The notes: generated by a model not told the origin, from the letters alone. A stretch of DNA of 58,219 nucleotides from JAWXBM01 sp964470455 (GCA_964470455.1 CAYYCX010000015.1:1-58219), one strand, 5' to 3'. Shown: positions 43,698 to 52,176, counted from the first letter of the stretch. Numbers and translations: made by a program.

Positions 43698-44120
43698 CTA
43701 ATGGTCTTTTGATGACCCGACTATCAGGCTTTCAATAATGGGGCAGGGCTGGCTCGCATGGGAATGTTCGCATTCTTGAACGAGGCGATCCAATACCTGG
43801 CGCATTCGGTTCAAGTCCGCCAGCTTTACCTTGATTTGTTCGATCCGTTGGCTGGCAATGGCTCTGATGTTTTCCCTGGCAGCTCCATCGCTAAGGTCCA
43901 GCAGGCTGGCAATTTCATCCAGCGTAAATCCCAGTTCCTGGGCGCGCTTGATGAAACGGATACGGCCAATCAGTTCGGTTGGGTATTGCCGATAGGCGCC
44001 TATCCGCCGCGGTATCGGCAGCAACTTGCGCTGCTGGTAATAACGTACCGTTTCAATCCCGATACCGGCTGCTTTGGCCAGGCGCCCAATGGTCAGTGTT
44101 TTAATGGTTTCTGGTGACAT
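43698..44120 (-). CDS. MerR-family metalloregulator of the Cu+ ATPase
   Basis: 140 aa. HTH (LTIGRLAKAAGIGIETVRYYQQRKLLP) and winged region (GAYRQYP) are of the MerR family. The position equal to MerR Cys82 is not Cys (GAARENIR). The C-terminal pair is kept (QECEHSHASQPCPII), with two added His. This pattern differs from the merR at 35922 and suggests another metal, perhaps copper, lead or cadmium. It is divergent from the YHS-type copper ATPase with a 19-bp-spacer promoter between them. Confidence 0.88.
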   Translation of the reverse strand: MSPETIKTLTIGRLAKAAGIGIETVRYYQQRKLLPIPRRIGAYRQYPTELIGRIRFIKRAQELGFTLDEIASLLDLSDGAARENIRAIASQRIEQIKVKLADLNRMRQVLDRLVQECEHSHASQPCPIIESLIVGSSKDH

Positions 44121-44132
44121 GCGAATAACCTC

Positions 44133-44163
44133 TTGACTCTGGGGTCAGGTACAGAGTTTAGAC
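44133..44163 (+). promoter_or_regulatory. MerR-type operator/promoter of the Cu+ ATPase
   Basis: The -35 TTGACT (44133-44138) and the -10 TTAGAC (44158-44163) have a 19-bp spacer. The dyad ACTCTG (44136-44141) and CAGAGT (44152-44157) lies over the spacer. It is the usual MerR-family architecture between the divergent regulator (43698-44120) and the ATPase (start 44196). Confidence 0.85.
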
Positions 44164-44195
44164 TGGCTGCAGCTGCCAAGATAGGAGGATTGATC

Positions 44196-46583
44196 ATGAA
44201 TACACAGACACACGACCACGGTAATAAACCTGACCGGGGTTCCTGCTGCCAGCAGCATGGCCATAACCATAACGACGACAATGACAACAACAACATCCAA
44301 CAGAGAGCTGGCTCTGGAGAACTGGTCGACCCGGTATGCGGTATGACTGTTGGTCCTGGTTCAGAACATCAGGCTGAGCACGAGGGCGAGCACTATTATT
44401 TCTGCAGCGCCGGTTGTAAAAGCAAATTTGTAACCAACCCGGCAAAGTACCTGCAACCAGAAACGGCTGATGAGCAGCCGCCCGATGTGCCTGCAGGTAC
44501 CGTTTATACCTGCCCCATGCACCCGGAAATCCGCCAGGAGCATCCTGGTACCTGCCCAAAATGTGGCATGGCCTTGGAACCGGAGATGCCCAGCCTGGAG
44601 GAGGAAGAAAACACCGAGCTGACCGATTTCCGGCGACGCTTCTGGTGGACGCTTCCCTTGACGGTGGTGGTCCTGGTGCTGGCCATGTTCGGGCACTCCC
44701 TGGACCTGATGAGCATGGCAGCCCAGAGTTGGGTGGAACTGGTGCTGTCGATTCCCATCGTACTGTGGGCGGGAGCACCGTTTTTTGTGCGGGGCTGGCA
44801 TTCCGTGGTCAATCGCAGTCCCAACATGTGGACACTGATCGGTCTGGGCACTGGCGCGGCCTTTGTCTATAGCGTGGTCGCAACAGTGGCGCCGCAGGTA
44901 TTCCCGCACTCCTTCCAGTCCATGGGTCGGGTGGGTGTGTACTTTGAAGCTGCCGCGGTAATTATTTCCCTCACCTTGTTGGGCCAGATTCTCGAACTTA
45001 CAGCCCGGTCAAAAACCTCGGAAGCGATCAAGTCACTGCTGCGCCTGGCTCCCAAGACTGCCAGGCGCATCAATGCCGACGGTTCTGAAGAAGAAATCGA
45101 ACTGAGCCATGTGCACGTGGGCGACCTTTTGCGGGTTCGCCCCGGAGAAAAAGTGCCGGTCGACGGGATCGTCGTTGAAGGCAGGAGTTCGGTGGATGAA
45201 TCCATGATTACCGGTGAATCCATGCCGGTCAGTAAACAGGTGGATGACAAAGTAATTGGTGCCACGCTCAACACCTCTGGCAGCCTGGTCATTCGCTCTG
45301 AACGGATTGGTTCGCGCACAGTGCTCTCCCAAATTGTGGCCATGGTGGCGCAGGCGCAGCGTTCCAGAGCACCCATGCAGGGTATGGCTGATCGTGTGGC
45401 TGGCTATTTTGTCGTTGCCGTTGTAGGTATCGCCATCTTCAGTTTTTTCGCCTGGGGATGGTTCGGGCCGGAACCGGGTTGGGTATACGGCCTGATCAAT
45501 GCGGTCGCTGTGCTGATCATTGCCTGTCCCTGTGCGCTTGGCCTGGCCACGCCCATGTCCATCATGGTGGCGACCGGTCGGGCTGCAACCCAGGGAATCC
45601 TGTTCCGGGATGCAGCCGCCATTGAGGAGCTGCGAAAGGTCGATACGCTGGTGGTAGATAAAACTGGCACGCTGACCGAGGGCAAACCTTCGTTTTCCAA
45701 AGTGATTCCGACTTCCGGCATTGGAGAAGATGAGCTGCTCCAGCTGGCAGCGAGCCTGGACCAGGGCAGCGAACATCCGCTGGCTGAGGCCATTGTCCGG
45801 GCCGCGCGGGAACGGGAATTGTCGCTGGACAAGGTTGATGATTTTGAGTCGGGTAGCGGCATCGGCGTCCGTGGGAAGGTTAATGGCAAACAGCTGGCGC
45901 TGGGTAATACCGCCTTGATGCAACAGCTGGGCGTGGCTGTCGATGATTCCTCGGACCAGGCAGAAGCTATGCGTCAGGAAGGTGCCAGCGTGATGCACCT
46001 GGTGGTCGATGGGAAACTGGTTGGGCTTATTGCAGTTTCCGACCCCATCAAGAGCAGCACCCCCGAAGCGCTTCAAACCCTGGTCAAAAGTGGTGTGCAG
46101 ATCATCATGGCCACTGGAGACGGTGTCAGCACTGCACGTTCAGTGGCGGAAAAGCTGGGTATTGAAGAGTTCTACGGCGAAGTGAAGCCGGCAGACAAAC
46201 TCAAGCTGATAGAAAAATTGCAGAGCGAAGGTCGCGTGGTTGCGATGGTGGGAGATGGCATCAATGATGCACCTGCCTTGGCCCAGGCCCAGGTCGGAAT
46301 CGCCATGGGGACTGGCACCGATGTCGCTATGAACAGCGCGCATGTGACGCTGGTGAAGGGTGACCTGCGAGGCATAGCCACCGCCCGTGAGCTGTCGGTT
46401 GCAACCGTCAGGAACATGAAACAGAACTTGCTGTTTGCACTGCTGTACAACGGACTGGGCGTGCCTGTCGCGGCGGGCGTTCTGTACCCGCTCACCGGCT
46501 GGCTGCTTTCACCCATGATTGCAGCGTTGGCCATGAGCCTGAGTTCAGCATCGGTTATTACCAATGCTTTGCGTCTGAGGTGA
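44196..46583 (+). CDS. copA: Copper-translocating P1B-type ATPase with YHS domain
   Basis: 795 aa from ATG 44196, with AGGAGG upstream. Residues 1-36 are rich in His, Cys, Asn and Asp. A YHS-type metal site covers about 45-87 (VDPVCGM, YYFCSAGCKSKF). A heavy-metal-binding zinc-finger-like domain covers about 104-130 (YTCPMHPEI, CPKCGMALEP). Classical P-type motifs are present: the membrane metal site IIACPCALGLATP, the phosphorylation loop DKTGTLTEGKP, SEHPLAEAI and GDGINDAPALAQA. The last helix has MSLSSASVITNALRLR, the P1B-1 (Cu+) signature. It should export Cu(I) from the cytosol. The fusion gene at 46611 follows after 27 bp. Confidence 0.93.
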   Translation: MNTQTHDHGNKPDRGSCCQQHGHNHNDDNDNNNIQQRAGSGELVDPVCGMTVGPGSEHQAEHEGEHYYFCSAGCKSKFVTNPAKYLQPETADEQPPDVPAGTVYTCPMHPEIRQEHPGTCPKCGMALEPEMPSLEEEENTELTDFRRRFWWTLPLTVVVLVLAMFGHSLDLMSMAAQSWVELVLSIPIVLWAGAPFFVRGWHSVVNRSPNMWTLIGLGTGAAFVYSVVATVAPQVFPHSFQSMGRVGVYFEAAAVIISLTLLGQILELTARSKTSEAIKSLLRLAPKTARRINADGSEEEIELSHVHVGDLLRVRPGEKVPVDGIVVEGRSSVDESMITGESMPVSKQVDDKVIGATLNTSGSLVIRSERIGSRTVLSQIVAMVAQAQRSRAPMQGMADRVAGYFVVAVVGIAIFSFFAWGWFGPEPGWVYGLINAVAVLIIACPCALGLATPMSIMVATGRAATQGILFRDAAAIEELRKVDTLVVDKTGTLTEGKPSFSKVIPTSGIGEDELLQLAASLDQGSEHPLAEAIVRAARERELSLDKVDDFESGSGIGVRGKVNGKQLALGNTALMQQLGVAVDDSSDQAEAMRQEGASVMHLVVDGKLVGLIAVSDPIKSSTPEALQTLVKSGVQIIMATGDGVSTARSVAEKLGIEEFYGEVKPADKLKLIEKLQSEGRVVAMVGDGINDAPALAQAQVGIAMGTGTDVAMNSAHVTLVKGDLRGIATARELSVATVRNMKQNLLFALLYNGLGVPVAAGVLYPLTGWLLSPMIAALAMSLSSASVITNALRLR

Positions 46584-46610
46584 GTGGAGCGAAATTGAAA
46601 GGAGAGTAGC

Positions 46611-47654
46611 ATGATAGAAGTCATTCCCAATTGGCACCCCATATGGGTTCATTTCGCGGTTGCTTTGCTCTTCACTGCATCGGGACTTTACCTGTTGTTT
46701 GGATGGAAGAAGGGCAACCATGGCGAAACTTTCAATGCTCTGATTGTGGCACGCTGGACACTTCGACTTGGCGTAGCTGCCGCAGCTGGTGCATTGCTGA
46801 CTGGTTATTGGGCCAGCGGTACCGTCGCTCATGATGATCTGGCCCATGCCAATATGATGGTGCACCGCAACTGGGCTGTGGCAACGGCGGTTGTATTTGC
46901 ACTCGCCACCGTCGTCGACTACCTGCATAGAGCGAGTTCCTCGTCGTCAGTTTTGACAAATCTGCTGGTATTGGTAGGCAGCATTGCGCTGGCGATAACC
47001 GGAATGGAGGGCTCAGAAAACGTCTATGAACACGGCTTGGGCGTGCAGCGCCTACCGGTCGTTTCCAGTCATGAGCATTCTGCAGAAGGCCACGGACCCG
47101 AACATGACCGGTCCATGGAGACCGAAGGCCAGGAGATGGACGGGCACGACTCTCACGAAGCAGGGCATGACTTACAGCCAGTTGGGCACGAGTCCGAGGA
47201 TCTTGAGCCTGATTCAACAGAAGCACATTCCCATTCACATGCGACAACGCAGGTTGAGAAACTGCCGCCTGCCGAATTGGCTTTTTCTGATCATCCGGCA
47301 GCCCAGGTTGCGGCACAGCTCCACCAGGCGATTTCGGCGGGAGCTGTTGATACTTTGCGATCCCTGATTGCACCCGAAGTGTTAATTTTCGAATCGGGTG
47401 GCGTGGAAACATCACTGGCTGAATATGAGGGGCATCACATGCCCGCCGATATGGCATTCATGAAGGGCATGAAGCAAGAGCTGTTGCTCAGGCGAGTCGT
47501 CGAGGCAGGTGATTTTGCAATCGTGGTCACGCAATCCCGTATCCATGGTGTAGCCAAGGAACAGGATTTTGACATTTCCTCGACAGAGACTCTGCTCATG
47601 AAAAACGTTGATGGGCAGTGGCAGATTGAGCACATTCACTGGTCTTCAGATTAG
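46611..47654 (+). CDS. DUF2231 / His-rich linker / NTF2-like fusion protein
   Basis: 347 aa with GGAGAG before the ATG. Residues 1-145 are a DUF2231 membrane domain with about four helices (NWHPIWVHFAVALLF, ALLTGYWASG, LVLVGSIALAITGMEG). Residues 153-210 form a linker with 11 His and many Asp and Glu (SSHEHSAEGHGPEH, DGHDSHEAGH, EAHSHSH). Residues about 225-347 are an NTF2/SnoaL-like domain ending QWQIEHIHWSSD. It is probably co-transcribed with the copper ATPase. A copper-binding redox or chaperone role at the inner membrane is plausible, but the enzymatic function is unknown. DUF2231 and NTF2-like proteins are usually separate, so the fusion is notable. Confidence 0.8.
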   Translation: MIEVIPNWHPIWVHFAVALLFTASGLYLLFGWKKGNHGETFNALIVARWTLRLGVAAAAGALLTGYWASGTVAHDDLAHANMMVHRNWAVATAVVFALATVVDYLHRASSSSSVLTNLLVLVGSIALAITGMEGSENVYEHGLGVQRLPVVSSHEHSAEGHGPEHDRSMETEGQEMDGHDSHEAGHDLQPVGHESEDLEPDSTEAHSHSHATTQVEKLPPAELAFSDHPAAQVAAQLHQAISAGAVDTLRSLIAPEVLIFESGGVETSLAEYEGHHMPADMAFMKGMKQELLLRRVVEAGDFAIVVTQSRIHGVAKEQDFDISSTETLLMKNVDGQWQIEHIHWSSD

Positions 47655-47719
47655 TTGGTGCGCTTGGGTAGTGCTGACATCACAGTGCACTCAATATTGA
47701 TTGAAATGCGAGGCTTCAC

Positions 47720-48388
47720 ATGACGGAGTTGCGATCAGAAGATTATATCCCGGCACTTAGATATAAGTGGTTGACGCGATTCTATGATCCTGTTGTGGCC
47801 TTAACCACTCGGGAGCACCTGTTCAGGGAGGCCTTGCTGGAAATGGCCAGGATAGGTGATGGGGAAAAGGTGCTGGATCTGGCCTGTGGAACGGGAACAA
47901 TGGCCGCTCAGGTCAAAGCGCGTTATCCACAATCCGAAGTCTACGGCTTGGATGGTGATGCTGAGATTCTGGATGTTGCACGCAACAAGGTCCAACAAGC
48001 GGGAGTAAGCGTGACTTTTGATCAAGGATTTTCATATGCGTTGCCTTACCCTGAGAGCACTTTCAGCGTGGTCTTTTCGTCCTTATTTTTTCACCACCTT
48101 GAGCCAGACCAGAAATCTCAAACCTTGCGGGAGGTTTGCCGAGTGCTAAGACCCGGCGGTGAACTCTTGATCTGTGATTGGGGCAAGCCATCCAACTGGC
48201 TATTGCGGCTGGCTTTTCTGCTTGTGCAGGCTCTGGATGGTTTCGCTGTGACCAAGGACCATGTTCAGGGCCGACTGCCTGTGTTTATTGAAGACGCCGG
48301 TTTCTCCGCTGTCAAAGTTACATCTTCACTATCAACCTTGTTGGGCACACTGGCTTTTATCTCCGCACAGAAGTTTGAGGGTCCATAG
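47720..48388 (+). CDS. Class I SAM-dependent methyltransferase
   Basis: 222 aa. Motif I is LDLACGTGTMAAQV, with an acidic residue (GLDGD) after beta2. The post-I and motif III positions are typical of small-molecule methyltransferases (FSSLFFHHLEPDQKSQTL, VCRVLRPGGELLICDWG). It is UbiE-like overall, and no arsenite-methyltransferase Cys pattern is obvious. The gene follows the fusion protein by 65 bp with GCGAGG ahead of the ATG. Its substrate and its link to metal resistance are unknown. Confidence 0.85.
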   Translation: MTELRSEDYIPALRYKWLTRFYDPVVALTTREHLFREALLEMARIGDGEKVLDLACGTGTMAAQVKARYPQSEVYGLDGDAEILDVARNKVQQAGVSVTFDQGFSYALPYPESTFSVVFSSLFFHHLEPDQKSQTLREVCRVLRPGGELLICDWGKPSNWLLRLAFLLVQALDGFAVTKDHVQGRLPVFIEDAGFSAVKVTSSLSTLLGTLAFISAQKFEGP

Positions 48389-48713
48389 CTGGCGGTGCTG
48401 GCAGGAATTCGTCCTTTTCTACGCAGCGGTTTGCCAAAGTTGGGATCGCTGCTGACTCTTGAAGCTACCGATCCAGCTGGTGTCTGAAACCAGCCGGGGT
48501 CCCGGTACAGGTTGTAATGATTGCCGCGGTTTTGTAGTAATTTCAGTCCATCCGCGTTCAGAACCCGCAATTGCCGGCGCAACAGGGGGCGGGTGCCGAC
48601 CACCGGTTGGTATGCCTTTTGCAACAATACCTTTTGAATCGACACATCGGGCGCTGCCCTGGCAACGCGGTAGGAGTGGTGCCTGATCAAGCAATCACAG
48701 GAGGAACTGAACC
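48389..48713. other. 325-bp intergenic region with no recognised gene
   Basis: The region lies between the methyltransferase and the SPW-repeat gene. A minus-strand frame of about 166 codons runs through it (48265-48765), with no recognised motif, and it overlaps both flanking genes. I see no hairpin or operator. It could be remnant DNA between modules of the island. An AGGAGG at its right end is the ribosome-binding site of the next gene. Confidence 0.5.
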
Positions 48714-49106
48714 ATGGCATATTCAACAATGAGCAGTCCGGCCGCCGGCCAGATCCGGATGGCAAGCGGTTTCAATATCGTACTGGGAATCTGGCTGATT
48801 ATCGCACCGTTCCTGCTCGCTGTATCTCAGGCGGCGATGTGGAACGATATTACAGTGGGTGTGCTGGTGCTGCTACTGACCGGCACGCGGGTCTCGAAGC
48901 CGACGGTGGGAACGAAGTCTGCCAGCTGGACGAACGCGGCGATTGGCTTGTGGCTGATCTTGGCACCGTTCATCCTCGGCTACGGAAACACTGCGGCAAT
49001 GTGGAACGACGTTATTGTCGGGTTTCTGGTTCTGGTATGCGGCGCCTGGAGTGCAGCACTGCCGAGGGCAGGAGTTGCCGGCAACGACAGGACCACGGCT
49101 TCGTGA
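48714..49106 (+). CDS. SPW-repeat membrane protein
   Basis: 130 aa with AGGAGG upstream. It has two copies of the SPW unit: IWLIIAPFLLAVSQAAMWNDITVGVLVLLL, and the same pattern GLWLILAPFILGYGNTAAMWNDVIVGFLVLV. Four predicted membrane helices result. The family is of unknown function and often linked to stress or acid tolerance genes. A divergent IS30 remnant and a potassium channel follow downstream on the same strand. Confidence 0.85.
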   Translation: MAYSTMSSPAAGQIRMASGFNIVLGIWLIIAPFLLAVSQAAMWNDITVGVLVLLLTGTRVSKPTVGTKSASWTNAAIGLWLILAPFILGYGNTAAMWNDVIVGFLVLVCGAWSAALPRAGVAGNDRTTAS

Positions 49107-49238
49107 TGTCCTACTCTTAAAGAAGCGGCCACCAAGCAATGGCAGGGCGCTCGAAGCGGGTAACGACTGCTTCAGTGTCTTGTAACTGGGTAGCGGTGCT
49201 CAACAGCGATGTGGTGCCTGCGGGCCTCTACCGCATTG

Positions 49239-49360
49239 CAGTTGTTCTATGCCGTTGCGGCTACACGCAACAAAAGGCCGCGCAAACTCTTACCTGGAAG
49301 ACGCCCGCCGAGGCGCTTGATGATCTGCTATCATTGAGCTGTAGGGCAATGTTGCGGCGA
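49239..49360 (+). pseudogene. IS30-family transposase C-terminal remnant
   Basis: In one frame LFYAVAATRNKRPRK (from about 49242 to 49286) and, after a one-base shift, TLTWKTPAEALDDLLSL (about 49287-49340) together match the IS30 transposase ending (R-P-R-K-T-L-x-W-x-TPAE). A single A is apparently missing in the AAA run at 49284. The rest of the transposase and the terminal inverted repeats are not seen. It lies in the otherwise gene-free 49107-49508 stretch and shows past IS activity in the island. Confidence 0.6.
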
Positions 49361-49508
49361 CCATCTGAACATAGCGATTGCACCACAGAAGAAGCGGAAG
49401 ATGCGGGCCACCTCCCCGACGACAAGGACTGAGCGATGGAAAGCCACTGCGTGTCATTAAAGCACCCCGATTCAGGTAGGTGCCTGTCGCACATTTGGAA
49501 GCATTAAG

Positions 49509-50660
49509 TTGGATTGGCCCCTTCTGATCGGCGGCGCCGCCCTTGTTATCGCCGCTGTCCTGGACGTTGTCTGGACCTCCCTCTGGGTCGGTGGAAGCGC
49601 GGGTCCATTCGTGCGCGTTATTGCAAGGGCGTGCTGGATTGTCATCAAGGCGGCTGACCGGAACCATAAGGTCATGGTGCTGGCCGGACCCGCGATCCTT
49701 GTACTCACTGTTGTCGGTTGGATCCTGCTGTTGTGGGGCGGTTGGATCCTGGTCTTCTCCAGCGAACCTGCGAGCATAGTCACAACATCAAGCAATATGT
49801 TTAGCGACTTCGTCGACCGAGTGTATTTCGTCGGGTACACCATCTTTACGCTGGGAATCGGCGACTTCTTACCCAACGGTCACGTATGGCAAATCATGAC
49901 AACCCTCGCCGCCGGATCAGGCCTGTTCGCTGCAACGCTGGCGGTTACCTACTTGCTGTCAGTCGTATCGGCTGCAGTGTCCGGCCGTGCGTTCGCGGCG
50001 GAAGTCGCCGGCCTCGGGCCGACAGCGGCTGACGCCGTTGCAGCAGGGTGGGATGGCCGGAGCTACGTTCATCTTTCATTCCCGCTGCAGAGCGCGAGTT
50101 CGCAGCTTTCAAAGCTTGGGCAGCAGTATCTCGCTTATCCGGTCCTTCAATATTTCCATGCCGGAAAGCCGTCTCAGTCGCCTATAATAGCTCTCGCGCG
50201 GCTGGAGCAGATCCTTGCGATCAGCTCGCGGGGAGTGCCGGAAAGAGAGCGTGCCCCACCAGGCGTTCTGCACAATTCCGTCGGCTCGGCCATCGATAGC
50301 GTTCTCAACGCTCTTCCCAGCCACTTCACCAAGCCTGCTGGTGCCCCTTTGCCCCTGCCCGACCTCGGTGCCCTACACACACAGGGACGGGCAACCGTTA
50401 ACCACTCCGAATTCGAAGTGTCGCTCTCCACTCACGAGCTGCGGCGAAAGAAGTTGAGAGCCTTGCTCAAAGCGTACGGCTGGGACGCAGAGGACATCTA
50501 CAGGACCAACGGCTCTGAGCATCCGCAACATAACTTTCTCTCCAATATCCTGGAAACGCCAGATAACGCCTGGGTTTATCTTCAGTCATTGATGTTTGTT
50601 TCCAATCCTTCAATGAGCGGACAAATCTCACCATCGCGCGGATTTGGCTCACCTGATTGA
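49509..50660 (+). CDS. Two-TM potassium-channel-like protein
   Basis: 383 aa from TTG 49509, with GGAAGC upstream; no earlier ATG fits. The N-terminal membrane helices (LLIGGAALVIAAVLDVVW; AILVLTVVGWILLLWGGW) are followed by a pore loop with selectivity-filter-like TLGIGDFLP (Tyr in GYGD is replaced by Ile) and a second helix (TLAAGSGLFAATLAVTYLLSVV). The C-terminal 200 residues are cytosolic and unrecognised. Conduction of K+ is likely but the filter is non-standard. Its 3' end overlaps the convergent MerR gene by 79 bp, an unusually long overlap for two real genes. Confidence 0.75.
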   Translation: MDWPLLIGGAALVIAAVLDVVWTSLWVGGSAGPFVRVIARACWIVIKAADRNHKVMVLAGPAILVLTVVGWILLLWGGWILVFSSEPASIVTTSSNMFSDFVDRVYFVGYTIFTLGIGDFLPNGHVWQIMTTLAAGSGLFAATLAVTYLLSVVSAAVSGRAFAAEVAGLGPTAADAVAAGWDGRSYVHLSFPLQSASSQLSKLGQQYLAYPVLQYFHAGKPSQSPIIALARLEQILAISSRGVPERERAPPGVLHNSVGSAIDSVLNALPSHFTKPAGAPLPLPDLGALHTQGRATVNHSEFEVSLSTHELRRKKLRALLKAYGWDAEDIYRTNGSEHPQHNFLSNILETPDNAWVYLQSLMFVSNPSMSGQISPSRGFGSPD

Positions 50661-51037
50661 TTCCAGACCGACATTGCCTTGGTGATGAGCGCCGCTGTCG
50701 TCTGGAGATCGCTTATTCGCTCCCGGATAATGGCAAGCCGATTTTTGACCATCGACTTGACCTGACCGCAGGGAATCTCACCGTTTGATTGGCTATCCAG
50801 TATGGATTTGATGTCGCCGATGGTAAGCCCAAGAGTCTGCGCCCGGCGAATGAATTCAATCCGATGCAGGTCCTTGGTCGAAAAGCAACGATAACCATTT
50901 TCGGCTTCGCGACCAGGGTCCAGCAAACCTATGCGAGAGTAGTATCTGACAGTAGCGGGTGTAACTTCGGCACGCTGGGCCAATTCGGCCACGTGAAATC
51001 TGCCCGTCGCCCTGGGAACTGAGTGATGATTTAACAT
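50582..51037 (-). CDS. MerR-family regulator, candidate controller of the 52-56 kb regulon
   Basis: 151 aa from ATG 51037, chosen because GGAG is 8 bases upstream. HTH ELAQRAEVTPATVRYYSRIGLLDP and wing ENGYRCFSTKDLHRI are of the MerR type. Cys is present near the MerR Cys82 position (GEIPCGQV) and at the terminal site (GEICPLIEGL), but the middle Cys is missing (KAMSVWNQSG). The pattern resembles copper/silver or related MerR sensors. It is the closest regulator to the four similar operators at 52.1-56.0 kb. It has no obvious copy of that operator upstream of itself. Confidence 0.85.
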   Translation of the reverse strand: MLNHHSVPRATGRFHVAELAQRAEVTPATVRYYSRIGLLDPGREAENGYRCFSTKDLHRIEFIRRAQTLGLTIGDIKSILDSQSNGEIPCGQVKSMVKNRLAIIRERISDLQTTAALITKAMSVWNQSGEPNPRDGEICPLIEGLETNIND

Positions 51038-51124
51038 TTTGGTCTCCTTCAATGACATGACGAATGTGATGCTCTAGCATCTCTTCGATACCGCACGAGG
51101 CGGTCTGCATGAATTGAAGTCGAC

Positions 51125-51538
51125 CTATAAGCGGATTCGCTGTGTGCCGAGATAAAGCGGTGGGGAGTTTAATTGAACAGGGGCCTTGTACCTGAATTTC
51201 TGTAAGTCAGCCAGGAGTGCGGGTGCAAACACCTGCTGATCCATTGGCAAGCCAATAATTGGCATTGATTTGTATGGTTTTGTTGATTCAGCCTTGAGGG
51301 CATCCGGATGATCACACTTGATGAGGGCATCCAGATGATCACAACAACAATCTCCGCCAATCGTAGGATTGGCCGGCTGTTCTAGTGAGTGTTGATGAAT
51401 TTTACTTGTGCCCATGGCTTCTTGGGGCTGACCATCCGACAAAAGTGCCATCGAACAGGGACTGGCAAATACCGTAAGCCACGCCACCGCGACCACACTT
51501 GAGTAGCGTTTTCGTCGTATGGTGGCAAACAGTGACAC
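51125..51538 (-). CDS. Small exported Cys/His-containing protein
   Basis: 137 aa from GTG 51538 with AAAGGAGC upstream, a strong Shine-Dalgarno. The N-terminal region (RYSSVVAVAWLTVFASP) looks like a signal peptide. The mature part includes GGDCCCDHLDAL and KCDHPDAL, a Cys/His cluster suited to metal binding, and ends LGTQRIRL. It is not recognised as a known family. It lies between the MerR and CopZ-like genes on the same strand, and a periplasmic metal-binding role is inferred. Confidence 0.6.
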   Translation of the reverse strand: MSLFATIRRKRYSSVVAVAWLTVFASPCSMALLSDGQPQEAMGTSKIHQHSLEQPANPTIGGDCCCDHLDALIKCDHPDALKAESTKPYKSMPIIGLPMDQQVFAPALLADLQKFRYKAPVQLNSPPLYLGTQRIRL

Positions 51539-51850
51539 TTCAAAGCTCCTTTACTGCATCAATCTTGCATCGAGATCTCAGTGGGGTATGGCAATTAATG
51601 CAACTATCAGACTTTATTATTATTTAAAAGAAAGCCAATTACATACGTATATCTGCGTATTAGATGATTTGCGTCAATCAAATTGTCCAGCTTCAGTCAA
51701 ATTTGCCCATTTGATTGTCGCCCGTCTGTAAACTCATGATCGCCCACCCTTGCACAAAACCACTTGCCACAATTGCACATGACGTGCGCATAAGGCTCCG
51801 GCACAGCCCAATAGGTAGTAATTCCACATGCGTTGGAATCGCTTCGTGGT
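51539..51850. other. 312-bp AT-rich intergenic region
   Basis: It lies downstream of the CopZ-like gene and upstream of the 51125-51538 gene on the minus strand. It is AT-rich, with a TTATTATTATTTAAAAG stretch near 51610. An imperfect TTGAT/ATCAA-like (FNR-type) pattern lies near 51670-51690 but is not convincing. No gene is seen. Confidence 0.5.
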
Positions 51851-52105
51851 TTAGGTACAGCAGCACTCCCCACCGGACGGTTTTGGTGCTGCAGAAGCAG
51901 TCATCGTGCTATAGCCTGCCCGCTCAATGGCCAATGCCAGTTGATCGACCGACGTCGAGCGTTCGTCATACTCAACCGCTGCACTGCCCAAAGTCAGTGA
52001 GACATTGATGTTCTTCACGCCAGGTACTGCCCGCAATTCACGACTTACTGAATCAACGCAGGAACCGCAACTCATTCCTACAACTCCAATAATCTCTTTT
52101 TGCAT
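51851..52105 (-). CDS. copZ: CopZ-like copper chaperone
   Basis: 84 aa from ATG 52105; the longer start at 52135 adds ten unconserved residues. It has one HMA domain with the metal motif GMSCGSCVDSV and the pattern VPGVKNINVSLTLGSAAVEYDE. It adds a C-terminal Cys cluster (GGECCCT). No signal peptide, so cytosolic. It should carry Cu(I) to an export ATPase, plausibly the one at 53364. A MerR-type promoter of the 52-56 kb set lies 40 bp upstream (52146-52176). Confidence 0.82.
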   Translation of the reverse strand: MQKEIIGVVGMSCGSCVDSVSRELRAVPGVKNINVSLTLGSAAVEYDERSTSVDQLALAIERAGYSTMTASAAPKPSGGECCCT

Positions 52106-52145
52106 GGTATCGATCCCGTCTTGCAATAAACACACTTCATAAGCA

Positions 52146-52176
52146 GTTTAAAACCTATGCGCAGAATGCAAGTCAA
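52146..52176 (-). promoter_or_regulatory. MerR-type operator/promoter of the CopZ-like gene
   Basis: On the minus strand, -35 TTGACT (52171-52176) and -10 TTAAAC (52146-52151) with 19-bp spacer. The spacer shares the pattern ACNTG..T.CTGC...A.AGGT with the other three sites at 53.0 and 55.9 kb. The dyad is less perfect than in the 55892 and 55955 sites. Confidence 0.65.

Noticed and set aside
45033..46076. 347-codon frame opposite the Cu+ ATPase
   Set aside because: It runs across conserved P-type ATPase motifs of the real gene and is antisense only.
48265..48765. 166-codon minus-strand frame in the 48389-48713 gap
   Set aside because: It overlaps both flanking genes, has no ribosome-binding site and no motif I recognise. 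It is kept only as a note on the intergenic region.
51665..51695. FNR-like TTGAT...ATCAA pattern in the AT-rich gap
   Set aside because: One half-site is poor and the spacing does not match the FNR consensus, in a region where AT-rich matches arise by chance.
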